Shown piece by piece: positions 41,696 through 50,452 of a stretch of DNA of 64,000 nucleotides; the first letter of the stretch is position 1, and each line of letters begins with the position of its first letter. Location of the stretch: assembly GCA_017430455.1 (NCBI GenBank), contig JAFRMX010000023.1, positions 62,001 to 126,000 of the forward strand, in the 5' to 3' direction. A program made the translations under genes and the position numbers. The notes below the pieces were generated by a model that worked only from the letters and a program-made list of their open reading frames with translations, was not told where the DNA came from and ran no database searches. Source of the stretch: Oscillospiraceae bacterium. Lineage in GTDB: Bacteria > Bacillota > Clostridia > Oscillospirales > Oscillospiraceae.

Positions 41696-43411
41696 TTATT
41701 TTGCGAGCAGGGATACCTCAGATGCGTTATCGACGTACTTCTGGAAGATGGCAAGGAGCTGATCGACCTTGTAGGCCTGCAGATCGGACTGGAGCTTTTC
41801 CCAGTCGCCATCGGAGAAGCCGTTCATGATCGCATTGGCGCGAGCGGTCTCGATGCATTTGTCGATATCGGCAAGCAGATTGGAGATCTCCTTGGTATCG
41901 TCAGCGGACATCAGAACGTTCGGGAAGACATACTTGGTGTGCATGTCGGGTGTGTAGATATCCTTGATCCAGTTGAGACGGTAGAGAGCGTCATCCGGAC
42001 AGGTGACGTATACGCCGTAGTAGCTGTCGAGAACGGCAAGAGGACCGTCGACCATCTCGGCCTCGCGGACTTCAACGGGAGAGTGGTCGCCCAGGTCGGC
42101 GTGCTGGAGCATGGGTTCGCCCTTGTCGTTTGTACCCATAACGAAGATATCGAAGCCGTCATCTTCGCCGTAGGTGCCCCAGTTGTTCTGAGGAGACTGG
42201 ATGGGATCGTACATCTGGTCGAGCCAGGCGCAGATGAGGGCGGGGTTCTTTGCGTTTGCCGTAATAACAGCGCCGCGGCCGCGGTCAAAGCCGGAGGTCA
42301 GAGAGCCGGTGTTCGGGGTAAGGTTCACGGTGTCAGCCTTCAGCATGGGCAGAGGAGCCCAGCCTGCAGTACCGTTCTGGATGTCAGCCATGGTCAGGCC
42401 AACGATGTTGGCAACGTCCCAAGAGAAGCAGACGCCGTAGCGGCCGGATTTGCCCTTGGCAACGTAGGTGGACCATTCCTGAGTGAATGCGTCGGGATCG
42501 AACAGATTCTCGGTGTAGAGCTTGTGGAGCCATTCAACGCCCTTGCGCCAGCCGTCGGTGGAGGCAGCGCAGATGACCTGCTTGTCATCGGTAATGACGA
42601 TGTGGCGCCAGTCGTCGGGATCGCCGTAGCCTTCGCCAAAGCCGTTGCAGAGTACACGGCAGTCTTCATTGCCGCCGTTCACAATGCAGGCCAGGGGGAT
42701 GATGTCGCCATCGATGTTGAACTCTTTCTTCAGAGCGTCAGCGTTGTCGCGGAAAGCGATCAGGACCTTCTCGAACTCATCGACGGTCTTGGGCATATCG
42801 AGGCCAAGGAAGTCAAGCCATGCGGTGTTGATGAAGGGCATATTGCCGATGGTCTGGATTGCAGTCTTGCCAACACCCAGCTGCTCGATCCAGGGCAGGG
42901 TCCAGATGTGGCCGTTCTCATCCTTGCACATGTCAAGGTATTCGGGAGCCTGCTCAAAGACCTTGCACAGGTTCGGCATGATATCGGGGATGATGTAGCT
43001 TTCCAGGGGGATTATAACGCCCTGCTTGGCATACTTCAGGATATCGGCGTCACCGAGACCTGCGGGGGAAATGAACTCGGGCAGAGTCTTGATGTTGGCC
43101 ATCTCGAGAGCGATCTTGTCGCCCCACTGGTCGGCCTGGATGGTCTTCCAGTTGACATGGACGTTGGTCTTCTCTTCGAGACGCTTGTAGATGGTGCGGT
43201 TGTTGGGTTCGGACTCTGTTCCGGCAGCGTATCTGGTCAGACCGGAGATCTCGGCCTTCTCAGCCAGAGGGAACTTGAGGCTGGCGGGATCTACGTCAGC
43301 AGCAGCAGGAGCAGCAGCTCCGCCGCCGGCGCCGCCTGCGCCGCATCCGGCCAGAAGCCCGACTGACATGACCAGAGCCATTGCGAGAGCAATGATTTTG
43401 CGAAGATTCAT
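41696..43411 (-). CDS. Sugar ABC transporter substrate-binding lipoprotein
   Basis: A 571-residue extracellular binding protein of the large family-1 type used with LplB/YtcP-class permeases. The signal peptide ends LLAGC (Cys23), followed by a Gly/Ala-rich linker. Later landmarks are FISPAGLGDADILKYA, DEFEKVLIAFRD and YGVCFSWDVANIVG. The ligand is inferred from the neighbouring GH32, fructokinase and amylosucrase genes to be sucrose or fructo-oligosaccharide. I start at ATG 43411 with AAAGGAG upstream; an ATG six codons earlier lacks a site. It is followed by strong hairpins. Confidence 0.9.
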   Translation of the reverse strand: MNLRKIIALAMALVMSVGLLAGCGAGGAGGGAAAPAAADVDPASLKFPLAEKAEISGLTRYAAGTESEPNNRTIYKRLEEKTNVHVNWKTIQADQWGDKIALEMANIKTLPEFISPAGLGDADILKYAKQGVIIPLESYIIPDIMPNLCKVFEQAPEYLDMCKDENGHIWTLPWIEQLGVGKTAIQTIGNMPFINTAWLDFLGLDMPKTVDEFEKVLIAFRDNADALKKEFNIDGDIIPLACIVNGGNEDCRVLCNGFGEGYGDPDDWRHIVITDDKQVICAASTDGWRKGVEWLHKLYTENLFDPDAFTQEWSTYVAKGKSGRYGVCFSWDVANIVGLTMADIQNGTAGWAPLPMLKADTVNLTPNTGSLTSGFDRGRGAVITANAKNPALICAWLDQMYDPIQSPQNNWGTYGEDDGFDIFVMGTNDKGEPMLQHADLGDHSPVEVREAEMVDGPLAVLDSYYGVYVTCPDDALYRLNWIKDIYTPDMHTKYVFPNVLMSADDTKEISNLLADIDKCIETARANAIMNGFSDGDWEKLQSDLQAYKVDQLLAIFQKYVDNASEVSLLAK

Positions 43412-43465
43412 GTGATTTCTCCTTTTCATTCTGTATTGTTCAGCGTTGATACGCCAAAGTACTTT

Positions 43466-44371
43466 TTAACCTTTGATAGCGCCGGCCATAATGCCGTTAT
43501 CAAAGTACTTCTGGAAGAAGGGATACATAATCATCAGAGGAAGCGAAGATATGATGATCGTCGCGTATTTCAGCAGCTCTGCCAGCTGAGCGCGGGCAGC
43601 GGTGCTCTGCATGTCGGAGACCATGCCCGAATCGGGCTGGCTCTGAATAAGGATCGCGCGGAGGACCAGCTGCAGGGGCTGCTTGGAGGCGCTGTTGAGG
43701 TAGATCATCGCGTCGAAGTAGCTGTTCCACATACCGACGAACTGCCACATGGCGATGGTAGCAATGATCGGCGTACAGACGGGCAGCAGGATCCTGAAGA
43801 AGTATACCATCTCAGTCGCGCCGTCGATCTCGGCGGCCTCCTGAAGGTCGCGCGGGATGCCCATGTAATAGGTTCTGGCGATGATCATATTCCAGACGCT
43901 GAAAGCACCCGGGATAAGGATCGCCCAGATAGTGTCGAGCATGCCCAAATTGGAGATCAGCAAGTAGGTCGGGATCAGTCCGCCTCCGAAGAACATCGTA
44001 ATGACGAAGATCGTGTTGAAGAAGCCCTTGCCCTTGAAGTCCGCGCGGGACATCGGGTAGGCCGCAAGCAGCGTAACGATGACGGAAATGACCGTAAACA
44101 GGATCGAGTAGATCAGAGCATTTTTGAAACCGACCCAGATCTGCGCGTTGCTGAGAACACGCTGATAAGCGGTCGCCGTCCACTTGGTGAAGTCGAAGGT
44201 CAGGCCCTTGTTCTGCAGCGTGATCGGGTCAATGAAAGACGCCAGAATGATGTAGATGACCGGCAGAATGATGGCCACAAGAAACAGTCCCAGAATGATA
44301 TAGCATATGGTCATCAGGACTTTATCGCCGGAGGGAAGTTTTGCGAATTCGCTTTTCTTTTTTGTCTTCAT
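43466..44371 (-). CDS. Sugar ABC transporter permease (LplC/YtcP type)
   Basis: A 301-residue permease of the carbohydrate importer class with six transmembrane segments and the EAA loop (LQEAAEIDGATEMVYFFRILLPV) that contacts the ATPase. The C-terminus YPFFQKYFDNGIMAGAIKG is the usual end of this class. I start at ATG 44371, 7 bases after GGAGG; the ATG at 44377 is too close to that site. It forms a heterodimer with the next permease. Confidence 0.92.
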   Translation of the reverse strand: MKTKKKSEFAKLPSGDKVLMTICYIILGLFLVAIILPVIYIILASFIDPITLQNKGLTFDFTKWTATAYQRVLSNAQIWVGFKNALIYSILFTVISVIVTLLAAYPMSRADFKGKGFFNTIFVITMFFGGGLIPTYLLISNLGMLDTIWAILIPGAFSVWNMIIARTYYMGIPRDLQEAAEIDGATEMVYFFRILLPVCTPIIATIAMWQFVGMWNSYFDAMIYLNSASKQPLQLVLRAILIQSQPDSGMVSDMQSTAARAQLAELLKYATIIISSLPLMIMYPFFQKYFDNGIMAGAIKG

Positions 44372-44383
44372 AACCATTCCTCC

Positions 44384-45328
44384 TCAGATGCCCTTGCCTT
44401 CGTTCATCTTCTTGACGAGGGTGTTCATGGTGATCAGAAGAATGACGTTGATGACAGTGTTGAACAGGCCGACAGCGGTGGAAAAGCCGTAGTCTCCGTC
44501 CAGAAGACCTTTCTTGTAAACGTAGGTGGAGATGATCTCCGACGCGTTCAGGTTCAGGTCAGTCTGCAGCGCGTATGCCTTTTCAAAACCGACGGACATG
44601 ATGTTTCCGACAGACATGATGAACTGGATAAGGACCGTGTCCTTGATCGCGGGCCATTCAACTGCCTTGATCTGCTGAATGATATTCGCGCCGTCGATAA
44701 CGGCAGCTTCCTTCAGCTCCTTGCTGGCGTTGGAAAGCGCTGCGGTGTAAATGATGGAGGCCCAGCCTGCGCCCTGCCATATTCCTGATGCGATGTAGAT
44801 TGTTCTGAATGCTTCAGGCATGGTCATGAAGTTTGTGCGGGTCCCGAGCAGCATGTTGACCATGCCGGTAGGAGCGAGCAAAATGCGGACCATACCGCAG
44901 AGAACGATGACCGAAATGAAGTTCGGCATATAAAGTACGAGCTGGATCTTCTGTTTGATCTTGGAGCTAAGGATACGGTTGAGCAGGAAGGCCAGCAGGA
45001 TCGGGGCCGGAAAGCCCCAGAGCAGGCCGTACACGCTCAGCTTCAAGGTATTCAACAGGTAACGCATGAAATCCGGGGATGACAGGAAACGCTGGAAGTG
45101 CTCGAAGCCGACCCATTCACTGGCGAAGATACCGCGGATGGGGTTGTACTCCGTAAAGGCGATCGCTATACCGCCCATAGGGATGTACCGGAAAATGATG
45201 GTCAGCAGAAATGCGGGCAACATGAAGATCACATATAACTGCCAGTGCTGACGCATATAAACAAGCGTATTGTGCATCTTCGAGCCCCCGCCGCTTGTCC
45301 CGGTGACCGGCGACAAGGCTTTTTTCAT
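44384..45328 (-). CDS. Sugar ABC transporter permease (LplB type)
   Basis: A 314-residue permease with six transmembrane segments and an EAA loop (LSNASKELKEAAVIDGANIIQQI), the partner of the permease at 43466. It is the first gene of the fructan operon. An AAAGGAGG site precedes the ATG, and a promoter with operator-like repeats lies about 80 bases upstream. The long periplasmic first loop (GIAIAFTEYNPIRGI.....W) is typical of LplB. Confidence 0.92.
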   Translation of the reverse strand: MKKALSPVTGTSGGGSKMHNTLVYMRQHWQLYVIFMLPAFLLTIIFRYIPMGGIAIAFTEYNPIRGIFASEWVGFEHFQRFLSSPDFMRYLLNTLKLSVYGLLWGFPAPILLAFLLNRILSSKIKQKIQLVLYMPNFISVIVLCGMVRILLAPTGMVNMLLGTRTNFMTMPEAFRTIYIASGIWQGAGWASIIYTAALSNASKELKEAAVIDGANIIQQIKAVEWPAIKDTVLIQFIMSVGNIMSVGFEKAYALQTDLNLNASEIISTYVYKKGLLDGDYGFSTAVGLFNTVINVILLITMNTLVKKMNEGKGI

Positions 45329-45376
45329 GGTATTCCTCCTTTTCTTTTCTACTTCAGATTAAAGCAGATTCAAAAG

Positions 45377-45390
45377 TGTGCATTTGCACA
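45377..45390. promoter_or_regulatory. Operator-like palindrome O1
   Basis: TGTGCA-TT-TGCACA is a symmetric site of two 6-base arms. It lies about 20-30 bases downstream of the predicted start of the minus-strand permease operon. LacI-family regulators bind such symmetric sites, and one is encoded divergently next door. Confidence 0.6.
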
Positions 45391-45397
45391 ATGAAAC

Positions 45398-45411
45398 GAT
45401 GCTTTTGCACA
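45398..45411. promoter_or_regulatory. Operator-like site O2
   Basis: GATGCT-TT-TGCACA matches O1 at 11 of 14 positions. Its centre is 21 bases from that of O1, two helical turns, so two dimers would bind the same face. It overlaps the predicted transcription start near 45408. Confidence 0.5.
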
Positions 45412-45414
45412 TTG

Positions 45415-45443
45415 ATTCTAGCATTTGGCTATTTATGTGTCAA
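45415..45443 (-). promoter_or_regulatory. Promoter of the fructan ABC operon
   Basis: On the minus strand a perfect TTGACA (45443-45438) and TAGAAT (45420-45415) are 17 bases apart. O2 and O1 begin right after the -10, a position suited to repression. Confidence 0.75.
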
Positions 45444-45534
45444 TCATTATTTGGAGTTTGTACAATTATTTGCTGACAGCATATTTGCAATTTTGTATAA
45501 CAAGGCAAATCGTTCTGATTCGGAACTTTTTTAC

Positions 45535-45548
45535 TTTACAAATGCACA
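45535..45548. promoter_or_regulatory. Operator-like site O3 near the regulator promoter
   Basis: The minus strand reads TGTGCA-TT-TGTAAA, matching O1 at 11 of 14 positions. It lies about 20 bases upstream of the regulator's own -35. Together with O1 and O2 it could allow looping or autoregulation. Confidence 0.4.
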
Positions 45549-45566
45549 ATTCACATATTCATATAT

Positions 45567-45594
45567 TTGACATATGCACTCGCTATATGATAAT
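45567..45594 (+). promoter_or_regulatory. Promoter of the LacI-family regulator gene
   Basis: TTGACA (45567-45572) and GATAAT (45589-45594) are 16 bases apart. The leader before the ATG is about 28 bases. Confidence 0.6.
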
Positions 45595-45627
45595 ATTTTT
45601 ACAAATAAAGTAAAATTGGTGATGATA

Positions 45628-46674
45628 ATGAAGAAAGTGACGATCCAGGATATTGCAGACGCCTTTGGTGTTTCACGCAACACCGTTTCCAAGGCCATCA
45701 ACAACTCGGATGGGATCGCTGACGACACACGCGAGAAGATACTGCAAAAGGCCATAGAAATGGGCTATAAGCAGTTCTCTTATGTAAGCACTCTGGCGAC
45801 TTTGCGCAATTTCGAACCGACGGCTTTAAATTCAAGCGCTGCCGGCTTTGCAGGCGAAGTTGCGTTGCTGACGACCGCCTTTCTCAACACTTCGCACTTT
45901 GCCTCTCTGATGTTGGACAAATTCCAGCGCGAGCTTTCCCAGCTGGGTTATATTCTCAACACATATCGGGTCACGGAGGAAAACCTGAAGTCACAGACTC
46001 TGCCCTCCGCCTTCGACCCTTCGCGGGTCAGCGCGATCATCTGCATCGAGATGTTTGACCGCAGCTACGATTTAATGGTTTGCGGCCTCGGCATTCCGAC
46101 CCTGTTTGTGGACGGCCCGTGCAAAAGAGACGGTTACTCGCTGCCTGCCGATCAGCTTTATATGGACAGCTTTACAGAGATCTCGCGTTTTCTTAATGAA
46201 ATGATCAAAAAAGGAGTCCGGAGCTTCGGCTTTGTCGGCGATTACGAACATTGCCAGTCCTTCTACGAGCGCTACGGCTCCTTCCGTTTTACTTTACAGA
46301 TGAACGGGATCAATGTCGGGGAAAAATATATTCTTAAATACAACAGCTTTATTGACCTGGCGGAAGTGCTCGGCCGTATAAAGGATCTGCCCGAGCTCTT
46401 CGTCTGCGCAAATGATTTCATTGCCGTAGATGTGCTCCGGATCCTGGCGGAACGAGGTGTAAAGGTCCCGGAGGATGTGATGATCTTCGGGTTTGATGAT
46501 TCGGCTGAATCGCGAATGAGCCGTCCTCCCCTGAGCACAGTGCATATTCATACGCAGGTCATGGCTTTTTCGGCTCTGCAGCTGCTCCTCTCGCGTATTA
46601 AGGAACCGTCTCTGGATTTCCGCACCGTATATACGCAAACGGATCTGATCGAGCGGGAGTCCACCCAATCATAA
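45628..46674 (+). CDS. LacI-family transcriptional regulator
   Basis: A 348-residue repressor-type protein with an N-terminal helix-turn-helix and hinge (VTIQDIADAFGVSRNTVSKAINNSDGI) and a periplasmic-binding-protein-like sensor domain (from about 70), including FGFVGDYEHCQSFYERY, LFVCANDFIAVDVLRIL and IFGFDDSAESRMSRPPLSTVH. It very likely controls the divergent fructan operon and its own unit through the TGTGCA palindromes. ATG 45628 is preferred, as it gives the family N-terminus MKKVTIQDIA; ATG 45622 is an alternative. The effector would be a sugar or sugar phosphate. Confidence 0.9.
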   Translation: MKKVTIQDIADAFGVSRNTVSKAINNSDGIADDTREKILQKAIEMGYKQFSYVSTLATLRNFEPTALNSSAAGFAGEVALLTTAFLNTSHFASLMLDKFQRELSQLGYILNTYRVTEENLKSQTLPSAFDPSRVSAIICIEMFDRSYDLMVCGLGIPTLFVDGPCKRDGYSLPADQLYMDSFTEISRFLNEMIKKGVRSFGFVGDYEHCQSFYERYGSFRFTLQMNGINVGEKYILKYNSFIDLAEVLGRIKDLPELFVCANDFIAVDVLRILAERGVKVPEDVMIFGFDDSAESRMSRPPLSTVHIHTQVMAFSALQLLLSRIKEPSLDFRTVYTQTDLIERESTQS

Positions 46675-46689
46675 CTGTGGAGAACATGC

Positions 46690-47343
46690 ATGAGATTTTT
46701 TTCTTATGAGAGCAAGTTCAGCCAGCTGCTTCTGAAGCTGTGTTATGCCTGTATGCTGAATATACTGTGGTTTATATGTTCGATCCCGATCTTCACGATC
46801 GGAGCTTCTACGACAGCCCTTTACTACACCTCCCTCAAGATCGTTCGCAGTGAAGAAGGCTATGTGACCACCTTATTCTTCCGTTCGTTCAGGGAAAACT
46901 TCAGGCAGGCGACCCGGCTGTGGCTGATTCTGCTCGGCTTCGGGCTTCTTCTGGCCGGAGACGGATATATTCTTCATTATCTTCGCCAGAGCAGCTCCGG
47001 AACGGCCGCCGTGATCTGGACACTGGTTTTGGCCATCGTCATTGCTGCAGCTGTACTGTATGTGATCGAGCTCCTCTATGTCTTTCCGCTTCTGGCGAGT
47101 GTACGGAATACTGATCGGGCGATGCTGAAAAATGCTTTCCTGATCGGGACCCACTATCTGTTCGCTACGATTCTGATCATTGTCATACACTTCGCGATGT
47201 TTTTTGCAGTGGTTGCCTGGTTCACGCCGCTGATTATCTTCGGCGAAGGTCTCTGTGCGCTGATAAGCGCCTGGCTGCTGAACGGGGTCCTTCTCTCCGT
47301 CTCACAAGCTCCGGAAGAGGCCGGGGAGGAGAAAGAATCATGA
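46690..47343 (+). CDS. DUF624 (YesL-type) membrane protein
   Basis: A 217-residue membrane protein with about five helices. The N-terminus (MRFFSYESKFSQLLLKLCYACMLNILWF) and the SIPIFTIGASTTALYYTSLKIVR segment are diagnostic of DUF624, which recurs beside LplB-type sugar transporters in Bacillota. The function is unknown; an accessory transporter role is often guessed. It follows the regulator by 15 bases and overlaps the next gene by 4. Confidence 0.85.
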   Translation: MRFFSYESKFSQLLLKLCYACMLNILWFICSIPIFTIGASTTALYYTSLKIVRSEEGYVTTLFFRSFRENFRQATRLWLILLGFGLLLAGDGYILHYLRQSSSGTAAVIWTLVLAIVIAAAVLYVIELLYVFPLLASVRNTDRAMLKNAFLIGTHYLFATILIIVIHFAMFFAVVAWFTPLIIFGEGLCALISAWLLNGVLLSVSQAPEEAGEEKES

Positions 47344-48080
47344 AATACAGTAAAGAAGAAAAAGCCGCCCGGCGGGCGGCTTTTCGTGCGATGTCTCCTG
47401 CCAAAAAGCGGGAGCATATCTTTACTTATTATAAATGGCCGATCCTGCTCGGCCTTATCGTACTTGCGATCCTCGGTTCGGCTCTGCACCGTCAGCTGGC
47501 AAAGAAGGAGCCTGTCCTCTATCTCGCCTTTGCCAATGTTGCTGTAGGCGATGATCTTGCGGATGATCTGACTGAAGCTTATCTGCAAAAATCTGGGGCC
47601 GATCTTAAGCGGCAGGAGATTTATCTGTATCGCGACCTCTATCTGTCGGAAAACGCTGATACGCTCAACCACCAGTACGCCTATGCTTCCCAGATGAAAC
47701 TCATGGCAGCTATCCAGTCTCAGGAGCTGGATCTGGTCCTGATGAACCGCGAAGCGTATGACGCCCTCTCTGCCAGGGCATATCTGCTCCCGATCGATGA
47801 AAAGTCTCCGGGTCTCGATCCGGATCTTTGGCAGAAACTCTCCCCTTTTCTAACATCCAATGAAGTTGTGATTTCAGACAATTCAATAGAGTGGCAGCTG
47901 GGAGAGGCCGATACACATGAAATTATAACGGAGACCGTGACCAACGGCCTTGAGCTGACAGATATAGCTCTGTTAAAAAATGCAGGGTTTGACGAACCGG
48001 TATATCTGGGCGTCATCGCCAACAGCCCGCGCATAGACAGTGTTATCAGCTATTTAAGTTATCTGATGGAGGAAGCATGA
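47340..48080 (+). CDS. Membrane-anchored protein of unknown function
   Basis: A 246-residue protein starting with a charged cytoplasmic stretch (EEKAARRAAFRAMSPAKKREHIF) and a single membrane helix (WPILLGLIVLAILGSAL). The rest is extracellular: YLAFANVAVGDDLADDLTEAYL, LMAAIQSQELDLVLMNREAYDAL, then YLLPIDE. The 'ELDLVLMNREAYDAL...LLPID' part resembles solute-binding-protein lobes, so a tethered binding domain is possible. It is coupled at both ends by 4-base overlaps to the DUF624 and amylosucrase genes. No family name can be given. Confidence 0.65.
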   Translation: MKYSKEEKAARRAAFRAMSPAKKREHIFTYYKWPILLGLIVLAILGSALHRQLAKKEPVLYLAFANVAVGDDLADDLTEAYLQKSGADLKRQEIYLYRDLYLSENADTLNHQYAYASQMKLMAAIQSQELDLVLMNREAYDALSARAYLLPIDEKSPGLDPDLWQKLSPFLTSNEVVISDNSIEWQLGEADTHEIITETVTNGLELTDIALLKNAGFDEPVYLGVIANSPRIDSVISYLSYLMEEA

Positions 48081-49933
48081 TGCAGCCCGAGTTTGCCCGT
48101 CGGCTTGAAAGCCGCGAAACAGAACTGAATACGCTCTACCTTTCGCTATATCCCGACCGGAAACAGGCGCTGGATGAACTCCATCAAACGCTGCGCGAAC
48201 GTTACGAAAGCCGGAGAGAGGAACTGAAGCGTCGTGACCTCAGCCGGGAAAAAGATCCGGACTGGTATAAAGGAAATGATCTGCTCGGTATGTGCCTTTA
48301 TGTGGATCAGTTTGCGGGAACACTCCGCGGTGTGAAAGAAAAGCTCGGCTATCTGAGTGAGTGCGGCGTTAATTATCTGCATCTGATGCCCTTTCTCGAT
48401 ATGGTGGACGGCCGGAGCGACGGCGGATACGCGGTAGCCAGCTTTCGCAAGGTCAAACCTCAGCTGGGGACGATGGAAGATCTGGTCGAACTGACAGATG
48501 ACTGCCATGCTCAGGGAATCTCCGTCTGTATGGATTTTGTCATGAATCATACCAGCGAGGAGCACATCTGGGCGAAGAAAGCACGGGCAGGTGATCCGGA
48601 ATATCAAAACTATTACTTCTTTTATTCCGATCGCCGGATCCCTGATGAATATGAAAAACATGTCCCGCAGGTCTTCCCCACTACTGCTCCGGGTAATTTC
48701 ACTTACCTTGAAGATATACAGAAATATGTACTGACCTCTTTTTATCCCTATCAGTGGGATCTGAACTATGCAAATCCCGCCGTATTCAACGCCATGGCGG
48801 ATAATATGCTGTTTCTTGCAAACAAAGGCATAGACGTCATACGCGTTGACGCGGTTCCCTATATCTGGAAGGAGCTCGGAACTGATTGCCGCAACCTCCC
48901 GCAGGTACACAGCATCGTTCGCCTTATGAGACTGATCTGTGAGATCGTCTGTCCTTCTGTCCTTTTGCTTGGCGAAGTAGTGATGGCCCCGGAAAAGCTT
49001 GCCCCTTACTTCGGCCCTGTAGACAGTCCGGAATGCCATATGCTCTATAACGCCACCACAATGTGTACCACCTGGCACACTGTGGCTACGCGCGATACAA
49101 GACTTCTGCGCAGGCAGACAGACACGGTCGCGGCTCTGCCGAAAGACTATGTGTTTTTGAACTATCTGCGCTGCCATGACGATATAGGCTGGGGACTGGA
49201 CTACCCGTTCCTCCACCGGTTCGGGATGGAGGAAGTTCCGCATAAAGCATATCTCAACGCTTTTTTCACCGGAGAGATCCCCGGCAGCTTCTCACGCGGA
49301 GAGAGATATAACGACGATCCCCGTCTTGGAGACGCGCGCCTCTGCGGTACCGCCGCGTCTCTGCTAGGTATAGAGGCGGCCGATGGTGATCTCTCCGCGC
49401 TCGATCTTGCCATTCAGCGGGATCTGATGCTGCATGCCTGGCTTTTGTCGCAAAGCGGCGTTCCGATCCTGTACGCCGGAGACGAGATAGGTCAGCTCAA
49501 CGACTACAGTTATCACGACGATCCGCTGAAGGCTGACGACAGCCGTTATCTCCACAGAGGAGCTTTCCCCTGGAATCAGGCTGGGCTGCGTTATGACGAG
49601 AACACCCGCCAGGGCAGGCTGTTCCAAGGGCTGAAGCGGTTAGAGCGCATTCGTCGTGATCATGAGATATTCTCTTCCGCGGCTGATGTGAAATGCTTTG
49701 AAGCCGGCAATAACGCCCTGCTCGGAGTCAAACGCAGACTCAACGGACAAGTGCTTACTATGGTATACAATTTCAGCGATCAGTGGCAGCACGCCGATCT
49801 GCGGTCGCTCGGAAAGCATCTTGATCTGCTTACCGGCAAAGAACTTGATCTTATCGGTACATGGGAGCTTCCTCCATACGGATTTGTCTGGCTGCTTTCC
49901 CCCTCTTCTGCCGATCTGCCTGTTTCTTTCTGA
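48077..49933 (+). CDS. Amylosucrase-like GH13 enzyme
   Basis: A 618-residue GH13 protein without signal peptide, close in outline to amylosucrase, which moves glucose from sucrose onto an alpha-glucan and releases fructose. The N-terminal helical domain contains WYKGNDLLGMCLYVDQFAGTL. The barrel has FVMNHTSEEH, the nucleophile Asp in VIRVDAVPYIWKELGT, the acid/base Glu in LLLGEVVMAP and the third Asp in RCHDDIGWG. The NLPQVHSIVRLMR block is amylosucrase-like. Sucrose hydrolysis or phosphorolysis remains possible. The ATG follows GGAGGAAGC and overlaps the upstream gene by 4 bases. Confidence 0.85.
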   Translation: MMQPEFARRLESRETELNTLYLSLYPDRKQALDELHQTLRERYESRREELKRRDLSREKDPDWYKGNDLLGMCLYVDQFAGTLRGVKEKLGYLSECGVNYLHLMPFLDMVDGRSDGGYAVASFRKVKPQLGTMEDLVELTDDCHAQGISVCMDFVMNHTSEEHIWAKKARAGDPEYQNYYFFYSDRRIPDEYEKHVPQVFPTTAPGNFTYLEDIQKYVLTSFYPYQWDLNYANPAVFNAMADNMLFLANKGIDVIRVDAVPYIWKELGTDCRNLPQVHSIVRLMRLICEIVCPSVLLLGEVVMAPEKLAPYFGPVDSPECHMLYNATTMCTTWHTVATRDTRLLRRQTDTVAALPKDYVFLNYLRCHDDIGWGLDYPFLHRFGMEEVPHKAYLNAFFTGEIPGSFSRGERYNDDPRLGDARLCGTAASLLGIEAADGDLSALDLAIQRDLMLHAWLLSQSGVPILYAGDEIGQLNDYSYHDDPLKADDSRYLHRGAFPWNQAGLRYDENTRQGRLFQGLKRLERIRRDHEIFSSAADVKCFEAGNNALLGVKRRLNGQVLTMVYNFSDQWQHADLRSLGKHLDLLTGKELDLIGTWELPPYGFVWLLSPSSADLPVSF

Positions 49934-49957
49934 GAGATCCTATCCGGATATAAAGAA

Positions 49958-49987
49958 AATGTCGCCGTTCAGGCGACATTTTTTATT
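49958..49987. terminator. Bidirectional terminator after the amylosucrase gene
   Basis: AATGTCGCC / GGCGACATT (49958-49966 with 49972-49980) is followed by TTTTATT on the plus strand and preceded by an A-rich stretch on the other. It separates convergent transcription units and uses the same stem as the hairpin at 36049-36073. Confidence 0.85.
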
Positions 49988-50003
49988 GCAGCTGTATTGC
50001 CTT

Positions 50004-50426
50004 TTAATTCCTCTTCGCCCAGTACACCGTTTCGTCGAATACAGGGAAAGAGATCAGAGTCAGCTCGTCGTTTTCCGTCTTGATATCAAAAGTAAGGTCT
50101 TCGTCAAAGGCGTCCTTCCCCGTGAAGTGTATTCCGGACTCATCCTCAGTCAGCTCGCCCTCGCAGAAGAACGCGGCTCCGATGAATCCGCTGAGAAGGG
50201 TCTTGTCCTCTTCCTTCGTTATCTTCAGCTCCGCGCCGAACTCGCGAAGTCCCGAGCCGAACATAGTATAGATGTCATCGTAGTTTTTGAGGTTTGAGGT
50301 CGTTGCTTCCGGTTCGATGACCCAGTCCCCTGCAAGCGAATCGAGGCGGCTGACCGTTTCGGTCTTTGAAGCGCAGCCCGAGAGAAATACGAGCAGTATA
50401 GCCAGAACCAGACAGAGTTTTTTCAT
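50004..50426 (-). CDS. Small hypothetical lipoprotein
   Basis: A 140-residue lipoprotein with lipobox LSGC (Cys18). The mature part has the small beta-barrel pattern LAGDWVIEPEATTS....FGAELKITKEEDKTLLSGFIG.....GIHFTGKDAFD, like the META or lipocalin-type domains of clostridial lipoproteins. No catalytic or binding residues stand out. It is the last gene of the right-hand run, 26 bases after rsgA. Confidence 0.7.
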   Translation of the reverse strand: MKKLCLVLAILLVFLSGCASKTETVSRLDSLAGDWVIEPEATTSNLKNYDDIYTMFGSGLREFGAELKITKEEDKTLLSGFIGAAFFCEGELTEDESGIHFTGKDAFDEDLTFDIKTENDELTLISFPVFDETVYWAKRN

Positions 50427-50452
50427 TAATCTGTGCCTTCTTTTAAAAAATA

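Noticed and set aside
41624..43366. 580-codon plus-strand frame
   Set aside because: It is the opposite-strand shadow of the binding-protein gene, which has a signal peptide, a lipobox and operon context.
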